Shown in pieces: positions 8,321-14,980 of a DNA stretch of 27,178 nt. Source of the DNA: JBHHZM01 sp046758065 (GTDB taxonomy: Bacteria > Pseudomonadota > Alphaproteobacteria > JAAXGF01); the NCBI GenBank assembly GCA_046758065.1, contig JBHHZM010000030.1, positions 1 through 27,178 on the forward strand, written 5' to 3'. The notes beneath the pieces were generated by a model. That model was given only the letters and a program-made list of their open reading frames with translations. It was not told where the DNA came from and ran no database searches. The translations under genes were made by a program, and so were the position numbers. How positions within the stretch are numbered: the stretch's first letter is position 1; every line of letters starts with the position of its first letter.

Positions 8321-9319
8321 ATGAAAAAACTTGCATTACTCGGCGCTGTCCTGTTGGCGTTCCAGGCCGCGACCGCCTGGGCCGCCGATAAGGTGACGCT
8401 ACAGCTCAAATGGGTGACCCAGGCCCAGTTTGCCGGCTATTACATCGCCAAGGACAAGGGCTTCTACGCCGACGAGGGACTCGACGTCACCATCAAGGCC
8501 GGCGGTCCCGACATCTCGCCGCCGCAGGTCATCGCCGGCGGTGGCGCCGACGTGGTCATCGACTGGATGCCTTCGGCGCTGGCGTCGCGCGAGAAAGGCG
8601 TGCCGCTCGTGAACATCTCACAGGTGTTCAAGAAATCGGGCATGATGCTGACCTGCCGCAAGGACAGCGGCATCCGGACCCCGGCCGACTTTTCCGGCCA
8701 TACGCTCGGGGTCTGGTTCTTCGGCAACGAGTATCCGTTCCTGAGCTGGATGGCCAAGCTCGGCATCCCGACCAGCGGCGGAAGCCAGGGCGTGACCGTG
8801 CTCAAGCAGGGCTTCAACGTCGACCCGATCCTGCAGAAGCAGGCCGACTGCGTCTCGACGATGACCTACAACGAGTACTGGCAGGTCATCGACGCCGGAC
8901 TGCCGCCCAGCGATCTCGTGGTCTTCAAGTACGAGGACCAAGGCGTCGCGACGCTCGAGGACGGACTTTACGTGCTCGAAAAGAACCTCGCCGACCCGGC
9001 CTTCGTCGACCGCACCGCGCGTTTCCTCAAGGCCTCGCTCAAGGGCTGGAAATACGCCCGCAGCCATCCCGACGAGGCGGTAAAGATCGTGCTCGACAAC
9101 GACGCCACCGGCGCCCAGACCGAAAAGCATCAGAAGCGCATGCTGGGCGAGATCGTCAAGCTGCTGGGGGATACCGGCCCCAAGCTCGGTCGTCTCGACC
9201 CGGCCGACTTCGACCGCACGGTCAACATCCTGCTGTCGAGCAAGTCGACCCCGGTCATTTCCAAGCGTCCGACCGGCGCCTGGACCCACGACGTCTGGAA
9301 CAAGGCGATGGGCATGTAG
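8321..9319 (+). CDS. THI5/NMT1-type periplasmic substrate-binding protein
   Basis: A 332-residue exported binding protein. The signal peptide is MKKLALLGAVLLAFQAATAWA, with cleavage expected after residue 21 or 22. The mature start (KVTLQLKWVTQAQFAGYYIA, then KGFYADEGLDV) is the hallmark of the NMT1/THI5-like group, whose bacterial members include the formylaminopyrimidine-binding ThiY. GGGADVVI and TYNEYWQVID mark the ligand cleft. The ribosome site GGAGAG is 7 nt before the ATG. The neighbouring RutR-linked catabolic genes suggest that it binds a pyrimidine base or a ureido/dihydropyrimidine breakdown product. A thiamin-precursor role is the main alternative, but no thi gene is nearby. It is the last gene of the transporter operon and is followed by a hairpin. 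Confidence 0.87.
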   Translation: MKKLALLGAVLLAFQAATAWAADKVTLQLKWVTQAQFAGYYIAKDKGFYADEGLDVTIKAGGPDISPPQVIAGGGADVVIDWMPSALASREKGVPLVNISQVFKKSGMMLTCRKDSGIRTPADFSGHTLGVWFFGNEYPFLSWMAKLGIPTSGGSQGVTVLKQGFNVDPILQKQADCVSTMTYNEYWQVIDAGLPPSDLVVFKYEDQGVATLEDGLYVLEKNLADPAFVDRTARFLKASLKGWKYARSHPDEAVKIVLDNDATGAQTEKHQKRMLGEIVKLLGDTGPKLGRLDPADFDRTVNILLSSKSTPVISKRPTGAWTHDVWNKAMGM

Positions 9320-9345
9320 CCGCGCGCGAAGAGAACCTGATGACG

Positions 9346-9371
9346 GAGGGGCGCCCTTGTCGGCGCCCCTC
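9346..9371 (+). terminator. Hairpin after the transporter operon
   Basis: GAGGGGCGCC (9346-9355) and GGCGCCCCTC (9362-9371) form a perfect 10-bp stem with a 6-nt loop, 27 bp after the binding-protein stop. There is no clear T-run afterwards, so it may terminate inefficiently or protect the mRNA end. Confidence 0.65.
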
Positions 9372-9454
9372 TCGGTTCGCGTAGGACCCTACCCGTGTCG
9401 TTGTTATGCCCGGCGATGACGGCCCGGGGATCGAAGCCTCGGGCATCGCAGTGG

Positions 9455-9491
9455 CTCACCCTCCCGCCGCTGCGCGTCGGGTCCCTCTCCC
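9455..9491. repeat. C-rich intergenic element, copy 1
   Basis: This CTCACCCTCCC...GGGTCCCTCTCCC block closely matches 12038-12079, apart from a 4-nt indel and a few substitutions. Such blocks are common as dispersed intergenic elements in alphaproteobacteria. No coding sense is visible. Confidence 0.55.
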
Positions 9492-9505
9492 GCATCCGCC
9501 ATTGA

Positions 9506-9585
9506 TGTCATTGCCGGACTTGTTCCGGCAATCCAGCAACTCGTTGAAACGGCGATGGATTCGCGGGTCGAGCCCGCGAATGACA
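9506..9585. repeat. REP-like palindromic element
   Basis: An 80-bp unit bounded by the inverted ends TGTCATT (9506-9512) and AATGACA (9579-9585). Inside are two perfect hairpins: TTGCCGGA/TCCGGCAA (9511-9518 and 9524-9531) and ATTCGCGGG/CCCGCGAAT (9559-9567 and 9573-9581). This layout is typical of dispersed palindromic repeats in alphaproteobacterial intergenic DNA. It lies between the convergent transporter and PEP-CTERM genes. Confidence 0.75.
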
Positions 9586-9590
9586 GAAGT

Positions 9591-9613
9591 GGGGCGGGGG
9601 TCATGCCCGCCCC
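9591..9613 (-). terminator. Hairpin after the PEP-CTERM gene
   Basis: GGGGCGGG (9591-9598) pairs with CCCGCCCC (9606-9613). It lies about 20 bp past the stop of the minus-strand PEP-CTERM frame. A strong GC stem without a T-run. Confidence 0.55.
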
Positions 9614-9632
9614 CGTGTGTGGAAAGACTCGC

Positions 9633-10060
9633 TCAGGCGGCGCGGCGGCGGCGCCTCAACAACCCCATCCCGGCGAGCCCGGCGCCGAACAAAGCCAATG
9701 TGCCGGGTTCGGGGACGCCGGTTGGCGACTGCGCGGCTGCGATCGACGTCATCGTGACGTTGAAGTTCACGCTGTTGGCAAAGCGGTTGCCATTGGGATC
9801 GACGAAGGTCACGCCGGTCGGGAAGCCCATGGGGTCGTCCACCGCCACGATCCCGGTGATGCCGCGGAGCACGAAGCTGCTGACGGGAGAGGTGAACGTA
9901 AAGCTCTCGCCTTCGAGAAGCGACGCGACGGCGCTGCCCGCCACCTCGAGCGAGAACGCGTCCGTCGGGTCGGCCTGAATCCCGGTCGGCAGCGTCACCG
10001 AAGCGAACAGCGCGAGGGTCGGATCGACCGCGTATTCGAGCCGACCGCCGGCGGCGGGTC
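9633..10060 (-). pseudogene. Frameshifted C-terminal part of the PEP-CTERM protein
   Basis: This frame carries the end of the protein encoded at 9995-11314. Read from about 10060 it continues GGRLEYAVDPTLALFASV and ends in a PEP-CTERM sorting signal: the motif VPEPGTLALFGAGLAGMGLL followed by RRRRRAA, that is PEP box, hydrophobic helix and basic tail. The body frame ends instead in a short unrelated tail rich in R and S after FIDPPPA. A shift of one base (one base lost in the GC-rich stretch near 10042-10062) joins the two frames perfectly, so body and tail are one gene broken by a mutation or by a sequence error. The sorting signal would be cleaved by an exosortase, which is not in this window. 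Confidence 0.8.
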
Positions 10061-11314
10061 GATGAAAACGGGCACAAGATCGCCGAGGCCGCCGGGGGCG
10101 ACGGCGATGGGGATGGTGAAGACGCAGTCGGCGGTACAGACCACCGAACCGGGAAGCAGCGGGTTGGCCTGCGTCGACCCCGGGACGGGAAGCGGCGTGG
10201 CGAGAAAAATGCCGGTACCGCCGCCCGCGAAGAGGCCCCTAAACGCCACCTGGCCGGCGTCATTGATCGCCGGGGCGCTGCCGAAGCCGGTCAGGGTCGT
10301 GCCGGCGATGGTGTCGCCGAAGAGCGCCACGGCGCCAGATTGAGTGAAAATGCCGCTCTGACCGCCCGAGAAGGTGCCTCTGAACGCCACCTCGCCGGCG
10401 CCGTTGATCGACGGTTTACCGACGCCGAAGCTGGTCAGGGTCGTGCCGTCGATGGTATCGCCCGGCAGCGCCACGGCGCCAGATTGGGTGAAGACGCCGG
10501 TACCGCCCGAGAAGTTGCCCAAAAACGCCACCTCGCCGGCGTCGTTGATCGACGGGTTGCCAAAAACGCCGGTCAGGGTCGTGCCGGCGATGGTATCGCC
10601 CGGCAGCGCCACGGCGCCCGATTGGGTCAAGATGCCGGCACTGTCCGGGGACGGGAAGACGCCTGTGAACGCCACCTCGCCCGAACTGTTTATCGACACT
10701 TCGCCGCCGAAGTTGAACAGGGTCTTGCCGGCGATGGTGTCGCCGAGGAGCGCCACGGCGCTCTCGACGGCGCCCGACTTCGTGAAGATGCCGGTGCCGC
10801 CCGTGAAGAAGCCCGTGAACACCACCTCGCCGGCGTCGTTGATCGATGAGTTACTGCTGAAGCCGTTCAGGGTCTTGCCGGCGAAGGTATCGCCGAGGAG
10901 CGCCACGGCGCCCGATTGGGTGAAGGAGCCGAAGCCGCCCGGGAAGGAACCTAAAAACGCCACCTCGCCGGCGCCGTTGATCGACGGGGTGATGCCCGAG
11001 AAGAAGCCGTCCAGGGTCTTGCCGGCGATGATATCGCCGGGAAGCGCCACGGCGCCCGATTGGGTGAAGATTCCGGAGCCGCCCGTGAAGAAGCCCGTGA
11101 ACGCCACCTCGCCGGCATTGTTGATCGACGGGTCGCCGATGTTGCTCAGGGTCTTGCCGGCGATGGTATCGCCTTTGAGCGCGATCGGCACGACGTCGAA
11201 GGTCAATGCCCGGGCGGCGCCCGGGGTCGCGGCGCTCCAGGCGAGCGCCAGCAACGCGGCGGACAGGAGGCGGGAGATATCGGGCAGGCGGCCTGAAAAA
11301 CCGGCGTGGGTCAT
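9995..11314 (-). CDS. PEP-CTERM surface protein body with NxxGxxAF tandem repeats (frameshifted)
   Basis: A 439-residue frame starting at MTHAGFSGRLPD, supported by GGAGGA 8 nt upstream. Residues about 12-36 form a signal peptide (LLSAALLALAWSAATPGAARA). The rest is seven tandem repeats of about 46-50 residues, each with GDTIAGKTL-like and SINDAGEVAF-like parts and ending GIFTQSGAVAL. They match the NxxGxxAF tandem-repeat family of exported proteins. One repeat has a small extra ESAV insertion. With the C-terminal sorting tail in the next frame, the intact product would be about 560 residues. It would be exported, cleaved by an exosortase and placed on the surface or in exopolysaccharide. Its function is unknown. 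The sigma-54 promoter at 11472-11487 probably drives it. Confidence 0.8.
   Translation of the reverse strand: MTHAGFSGRLPDISRLLSAALLALAWSAATPGAARALTFDVVPIALKGDTIAGKTLSNIGDPSINNAGEVAFTGFFTGGSGIFTQSGAVALPGDIIAGKTLDGFFSGITPSINGAGEVAFLGSFPGGFGSFTQSGAVALLGDTFAGKTLNGFSSNSSINDAGEVVFTGFFTGGTGIFTKSGAVESAVALLGDTIAGKTLFNFGGEVSINSSGEVAFTGVFPSPDSAGILTQSGAVALPGDTIAGTTLTGVFGNPSINDAGEVAFLGNFSGGTGVFTQSGAVALPGDTIDGTTLTSFGVGKPSINGAGEVAFRGTFSGGQSGIFTQSGAVALFGDTIAGTTLTGFGSAPAINDAGQVAFRGLFAGGGTGIFLATPLPVPGSTQANPLLPGSVVCTADCVFTIPIAVAPGGLGDLVPVFIDPPPAVGSNTRSIRPSRCSLR
10240..11180 (-). repeat. Seven in-gene tandem repeats of about 136-150 bp
   Basis: The block GCCGGCGATGGTATCGCC and close variants recur near 10301, 10444, 10582, 10727, 10877, 11021 and 11157. 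The flanking blocks CACCTCGCCGGCG and GGCGCCCGATTGGGTGAA recur in step. These encode the NxxGxxAF units. The high nucleotide identity between units points to recent duplication or gene conversion. Confidence 0.85.
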
Positions 11315-11471
11315 CGAAGCATCCTCCATGATCAAGCGAACCAAATCCGGCGTGCGGCTCGCCGCGGGCCGATCGCGCGCTCCCCCCCAAGCGGTCGTCT
11401 CCAAGCATCGCCGGGACCGCGATCAAGCGCGCCCGTTTGACGGCGATTCCTTGAACCACGCTTCAATTACA

Positions 11472-11487
11472 TGCACGCGCCGTGCCA
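11472..11487 (-). promoter_or_regulatory. Sigma-54 (-24/-12) promoter for the PEP-CTERM gene
   Basis: Read on the minus strand, 11487 to 11472 is TGGCACGGCGCGTGCA. Against the RpoN consensus TGGCACGNNNNTTGCA it differs at one fixed position (G for the first T), and GG and GC have the required 10-bp spacing. Transcription would start near 11460, leaving a leader of about 146 nt before the ATG at 11314. PEP-CTERM genes in several proteobacteria are known to depend on RpoN and the PrsK/PrsR pair. Confidence 0.7.
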
Positions 11488-11549
11488 TCATGGTGAATTC
11501 GATAGGTTTCAAAGGGTTAAGTAACAACCGCCTTCGCCACGCGCCAAAA

Positions 11550-11567
11550 CTGTAAAGAATTCCTACA
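11550..11567. promoter_or_regulatory. Putative enhancer-binding site, copy 1
   Basis: CTGTAAAGAATTCCTACA. It sits inside a perfect 9-bp inverted repeat, AAAACTGTA (11547-11555) and TACAGTTTT (11564-11572). It is about 70-90 bp upstream of the sigma-54 promoter, the usual range for an activator of RpoN promoters. Confidence 0.6.
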
Positions 11568-11697
11568 GTTTTTCGGATGGCGAGAGATGGCGAACTTCAA
11601 CCGAACGAGGTAATGCCGTCGTATAGGAGTGGTATTTTTACATGTTGTTTCAGCCACTTGCCATGAGACGATCGTGATCGGTCATGGACCGGCACGA

Positions 11698-11715
11698 CTG
11701 TAAAGAATCCCGACA
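11698..11715. promoter_or_regulatory. Putative enhancer-binding site, copy 2
   Basis: CTGTAAAGAATCCCGACA, followed by G, so that CTGT and ACAG are inverted at its ends. It matches copy 1 at 16 of 18 positions and lies 148 bp further upstream. Confidence 0.6.
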
Positions 11716-11994
11716 GGCGCGGGCCGGAACGGGCGCCGGGGAGGCGCGATACCGGGAGAAATTACCCGAAATACGTGTACAGCCATTCCGAGAGTGAATG
11801 TCTCGAATTACAATTGCGTGATCGGCGAGCCGGCGGGCGACGGCGGACGATGGTCCGGATCCGCGCGCAAGCGCCGCGACGCCTCGAATTTCAATGGACG
11901 GCGTGGCCCTGTCCGCGAACCCGCTTTCGCGCCGGGCCACGAGATCGGTTGTAAAAGCGCATCGGCGGAGCTCGCGGCGCGGTCGTCGCAAGAA

Positions 11995-12012
11995 CTGTAA
12001 AGAATTCCGACA
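11995..12012. promoter_or_regulatory. Putative enhancer-binding site, copy 3
   Basis: CTGTAAAGAATTCCGACA, matching copies 1 and 2 at 17 of 18 positions each. It is 297 bp upstream of copy 2, in the same orientation. Confidence 0.55.
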
Positions 12013-12037
12013 CCCCGGCCGGTCGCCGTGTGTCCCC

Positions 12038-12079
12038 CTCGCCCTCCCAACGCTTCGCGGCGGGTCCCTCCCTCTCCCC
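12038..12079. repeat. C-rich intergenic element, copy 2
   Basis: Near match to 9455-9491: CTCGCCCTCCC, then CGCTTCGCGGCGGGTCCC and CTCTCCC. A dispersed non-coding element. Confidence 0.55.
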
Positions 12080-12121
12080 TCGGGACCTTTGCGTCATCGC
12101 CTTGGATCGGCCATCGCGAAC

Positions 12122-12166
12122 CCTCATCCTTCGAGACGCGCCCCTTGGGCGCTCCTCTGGATGAGG
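12122..12166. repeat. REP-like hairpin A
   Basis: A 45-bp unit with CCTCATCC at one end and GGATGAGG at the other, and GCGCCCCTTGGGCGC in the middle as an inner stem. This is a familiar class of alphaproteobacterial intergenic palindrome. Confidence 0.7.
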
Positions 12167-12192
12167 TAAATCCTTGATTTCCCTGAACAGGT

Positions 12193-12237
12193 CCTCACCC
12201 TGAGGAGGCGGCGCAGCCGGCGTCTCGAAGGGTGAGG
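12193..12237. repeat. REP-like hairpin B
   Basis: A 45-bp unit with CCTCACCC at the left and GGGTGAGG at the right. The inner part, GGCGGCGCAGCCGGCGTC, is repeated in degenerate form at 12244-12259. Same class as hairpin A and 26 bp from it. Confidence 0.65.
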
Positions 12238-12354
12238 AGCCCGCGCAGCCGGCGTCCCGAAGCACGAGGACCGTTCTCACCGCGTTCGCCCATTTACGCA
12301 AAGGTCCCCCGGCGGGAGGGGGGGTTGGGGTGAGGAGACGCGGCGTCCCGCCCC

Positions 12355-13803
12355 CTACCCCCCGCTGCGGTCGACGGCTTGCGGCGCCTCGCGCTGGCGT
12401 TTGATCCGCATCGCCTCGTAGTAGGGCGGGAAGGTGGGCCGCGGGATGTAGCGCCCGGCGCCGCGTACGGTGCGCACGTCGCCGTCCTGATAGACGATCT
12501 TGCCCTGGCTCAGGGTCGTGGTCGCAACCCCCTTCACCGTCATGCCCTCGAAGACGTTGAAGTCGATGTTCTGGTGGTGGGTCTCGCGCGAGATCGTGAG
12601 TTCCTTCTCGGGGTCCCAGATCGCGATGTCGGCGTCGGCGCCGACCGAGATCGTGCCCTTGCGGGGATAGAGATTGAAGATCTTCGCGGCGTTGGTCGAG
12701 GTGATGGCGACGAACTCGTTCATGGTCAATCGGCCGCCGTTCACGCCGTGGTGCCAGAGCACGTGCATGCGGTTCTCGACCCCGCCGCAACCGTTGGGGA
12801 TCTGGGTGAAATTGTTATGCCCCATACGCTTCTGCGGCGCGCAGAAACAGCAGTGGTCGGTCGCCGTGGTCTGCAGCATGCCGGCCTGGAGGCCGCGCCA
12901 CAGCGCCGCCTGATGCTCCTTGGAGCGAAACGGCGGGCTCATCACATGCGCCGCCGCGAAATCCCAGTCGGGATGGCGATAGACCGCGTCGTCGATCAGC
13001 AGATGGCCCGCGAGCACTTCGCCGAACACGCGCTGGCCCTCGTGACGGGCGCGGGTGATGGCGTCGAGCGACTGCTGGCACGAGTTGTGGACGATGTAGA
13101 CCGGCACGTCGAGCACCTCGGCGATGCGGATCGCGCGGTTCGCCGCCTCGCCCTCGACCTCGGGCGGACGCGACAGGGGATGGCCCTCGGGCCCGGTGAT
13201 GCCCTTGTCGAGAAGCTCGTTCTGGAGCTGGAAGACGAGCTCGCCGTTCTCGGCGTGCACCGTGCAGATGGCGCCGAGATCGCGGGCCCGGCGGAAGCTG
13301 TTCACCAGGGTCTCGTCGTCGGCCATGATGGCGTTCTTGTACGCCATGAAATGCTTGAAGCTGTTGACGCCGTACTCGCGCGTCAGCGTCCCCATCGCCT
13401 CGTGCACGCTGTCGTCCCACCAGGTGATGGCGACGTGGAAGCTGTAATCGCCCGCCGCCTTTTCGGCCCAGCCGCGCCATTTCTTGTAGGCCTCGATCAG
13501 GTCCTCCTGCGGGTTCGGAATGACGAAGTCGATGATCATCGTCGTCCCGCCCACCATGGCGGCGGTGGTGCCGGTGAAGAAGTCCTCGGACGCCACCGTC
13601 CCCATGAACGGAAGCTCCATGTGGGTGTGCGGGTCGATACCGCCGGGCATTACGTAGCAGCCGCCGGCGTCGACCACCTCGGCGCCCGCGGGGGCGTCGA
13701 GATCGGCGCCGATCGCGGCGATCTTGCCGTCTTCGGCGAGCACGTCGGCGCGATATGATTGATCCGCCGTGACGACGGTTCCGCCCCTGATCAGGATCGA
13801 CAT
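12355..13803 (-). CDS. hydA: Dihydropyrimidinase (D-hydantoinase)
   Basis: A 482-residue amidohydrolase, the usual family length. It opens the dihydrouracil/dihydrothymine ring to N-carbamoyl-beta-alanine or the isobutyrate analogue, the second step of the reductive pathway. All six binuclear metal ligands fall at canonical positions: H59 and H61 (DPHTHMEL), the carboxylated lysine K150 (SFKHFMAYK), H183 (VHAENG), H239 (IVHNSC) and D316 (ATDHC). The start at 13803 has GGGAGG 9 nt upstream. It is divergent from the nitrilase-type gene at 14070, with candidate TetR/RutR operators in the 266-bp gap. It is separated from preTA by the transporter and the PEP-CTERM insertion. Confidence 0.93.
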   Translation of the reverse strand: MSILIRGGTVVTADQSYRADVLAEDGKIAAIGADLDAPAGAEVVDAGGCYVMPGGIDPHTHMELPFMGTVASEDFFTGTTAAMVGGTTMIIDFVIPNPQEDLIEAYKKWRGWAEKAAGDYSFHVAITWWDDSVHEAMGTLTREYGVNSFKHFMAYKNAIMADDETLVNSFRRARDLGAICTVHAENGELVFQLQNELLDKGITGPEGHPLSRPPEVEGEAANRAIRIAEVLDVPVYIVHNSCQQSLDAITRARHEGQRVFGEVLAGHLLIDDAVYRHPDWDFAAAHVMSPPFRSKEHQAALWRGLQAGMLQTTATDHCCFCAPQKRMGHNNFTQIPNGCGGVENRMHVLWHHGVNGGRLTMNEFVAITSTNAAKIFNLYPRKGTISVGADADIAIWDPEKELTISRETHHQNIDFNVFEGMTVKGVATTTLSQGKIVYQDGDVRTVRGAGRYIPRPTFPPYYEAMRIKRQREAPQAVDRSGG

Positions 13804-13881
13804 GTCGTGAAACCTCCCGTTGGCTGTGTCGTCGCGCGGCCCGCTCCGGGTATCGCGCGCGTCGTTCGCGACGGCGGAAAT

Positions 13882-13897
13882 CTGTCCGTTTGGTCAA
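13882..13897 (-). promoter_or_regulatory. Degenerate RutR-like site upstream of hydA
   Basis: CTGTCCGTTTGGTCAA has a perfect right half TGGTCAA and a 4/7 left half compared with TTGACCANNTGGTCAA. It is about 80 bp upstream of the hydA start, so it could give weaker RutR control. This is a suggestion from pattern matching only. Confidence 0.4.
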
Positions 13898-14014
13898 TTT
13901 TACCCAAAGACACTGGCGATGCGAGTCCGTAATTCCGCAGGCGTCCGGCGACATCTGGAACGGCGGAGAGACGAGACAAACGCCTTGCCTGCGTCGCCCG
14001 CCTTGCTACACTTC

Positions 14015-14030
14015 CTGACCGATCGGTCAG
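14015..14030 (+). promoter_or_regulatory. TetR-type operator upstream of the beta-ureidopropionase gene
   Basis: CTGACCGATCGGTCAG is a perfect 16-bp palindrome, 39 bp before the ATG at 14070. It shares TGACC and GGTCA with the two RutR sites but has GATC in place of ATAT at the centre. It is a candidate third RutR site or the operator of another TetR protein. Confidence 0.6.
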
Positions 14031-14069
14031 ACTATTTCACACCACGGTGGACCAAGGGAGGCGTCGAAC

Positions 14070-14933
14070 ATGGCGACCGTCAAAGCAGGACTGATCCAGA
14101 TGAGTCTCAAGGGCGATACGTCCGAGAGCCCCGGAAAGATTCGGGATCAGATGATCGAGGCCCACATCCCCTTCATCGAGGACGCCGCGCGGCAGGGCGT
14201 CAACGTACTGTGCTTCCAGGAGGTGTTCACCCAGCCCTATTTCTGCCCCAGTCAGGATGTCAAATGGTACGCGGCGACGGAAGAAATCCCCGACGGGCCG
14301 ACCGTGCGGCTGATGCAGGAGTACGCCAAGAAGCACGGCATGGTCATCGTGGTGCCGATCTACGAGCAGGTCATGACCGGCGTCTATTACAATTCGGCCG
14401 CGGTGATCGACGCCGACGGCAGCTACCTCGGCAAGTACTCGAAGACCCACATTCCGCAGGTCGCCGGCTTCTACGAAAAATTCTTCTTCAAGCCGGGCAG
14501 CTCGAACTGGCCGGTGTTCCAAACCGCGTTCTGCAAGCTCGGGGTCTACATCTGCTACGACCGCCACTTCCCCGAAGGGTGGCGCGCGCTGGCGCTCAAC
14601 GGCGCCGAATACATCGTCAATCCGTCGGCGACGGTGGCCGGTCTCAGCCAGTACCTGTGGAAGCTCGAGCAGCCCGCCTCGGCGGTCGCGAACGGCATCT
14701 ACATCGGCGCGATCAACCGCGTCGGCGTCGAGCAGCCGTGGAACATCGGGCGCTTCTACGGCTCCTCCTACGTCGTCAACCCGCGCGGCGAGATGCTGGT
14801 CGAAGCGAGCGAGGACAAGGACGAACTCGTGGTCGCCGACATGGACATGGAAGTGGTCCGCGAGGTGCGCAATCTCTGGCAGTTCTTCCGCGATCGTCGG
14901 CCCGAGACCTACGACCCGCTGATCGAAATCTGA
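14070..14933 (+). CDS. Nitrilase-superfamily beta-ureidopropionase
   Basis: A 287-residue cytosolic C-N hydrolase. The catalytic triad is visible as E51 (CFQEVF), K125 (YSKTHIP) and C162 (YICYDRHFPEGWR). The segment NPSATVAGLSQYLWKLE and the AINRVG and GRFYGSSYV motifs are those of the eukaryotic UPB1-type beta-ureidopropionase, rather than general omega-amidases or N-carbamoylputrescine amidases. It would hydrolyse N-carbamoyl-beta-alanine made by HydA. The ribosome site GGGAGG (14056-14061) fixes the start. It is divergent from hydA and followed by a palindromic hairpin. Together with the M20 enzyme at 3964 it makes two non-homologous candidates for the same step. N-carbamoylputrescine amidase remains a weaker alternative. 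Confidence 0.88.
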   Translation: MATVKAGLIQMSLKGDTSESPGKIRDQMIEAHIPFIEDAARQGVNVLCFQEVFTQPYFCPSQDVKWYAATEEIPDGPTVRLMQEYAKKHGMVIVVPIYEQVMTGVYYNSAAVIDADGSYLGKYSKTHIPQVAGFYEKFFFKPGSSNWPVFQTAFCKLGVYICYDRHFPEGWRALALNGAEYIVNPSATVAGLSQYLWKLEQPASAVANGIYIGAINRVGVEQPWNIGRFYGSSYVVNPRGEMLVEASEDKDELVVADMDMEVVREVRNLWQFFRDRRPETYDPLIEI

Positions 14934-14934
14934 T

Positions 14935-14952
14935 CGCCCGGCCGGCCGGGCG
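14935..14952. terminator. Palindromic hairpin between convergent genes
   Basis: CGCCCGGCCGGCCGGGCG is a perfect 18-bp palindrome, 1 bp after the stop at 14933 and 28 bp from the stop of the opposing gene. It could end transcription from both sides, though no T-run is seen. Confidence 0.5.
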
Positions 14953-14980
14953 GTCGACCGGCTTCCCGGCGGCGCTGCGG

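Larger units (their letters stand above)
11315..12354. other. Long intergenic region between the PEP-CTERM gene and hydA
   Basis: About 1 kb without a convincing gene. It holds a sigma-54 promoter, three copies of an 18-bp near-palindrome, a C-rich element and two REP-like hairpins, listed separately. Short open frames here, for example 11650-11991 on the minus strand, have no ribosome site or recognisable protein character. Confidence 0.7.

Noticed and set aside
10042..10062. Programmed -1 frameshift in the PEP-CTERM gene
   Set aside because: The site is a GC-rich CCG/GCG run without an X-XXY-YYZ slippery heptamer. Mutation or sequence error is simpler.
10240..11180. CRISPR-like or non-coding satellite array
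   Set aside because: Repeat spacing of 136-150 bp and an unbroken reading frame through all units show a coding repeat.
11547..11572. Intrinsic terminator formed by AAAACTGTA/TACAGTTTT
   Set aside because: The stem is AT-rich with no gene ending nearby. The same core recurs twice without the flanking stem, so a protein-binding site is the better reading.
11650..11991. Minus-strand 113-codon open frame in the long intergenic region
   Set aside because: No ribosome site, arginine-rich composition without domain features, and one of the 18-bp motif copies lies inside it.
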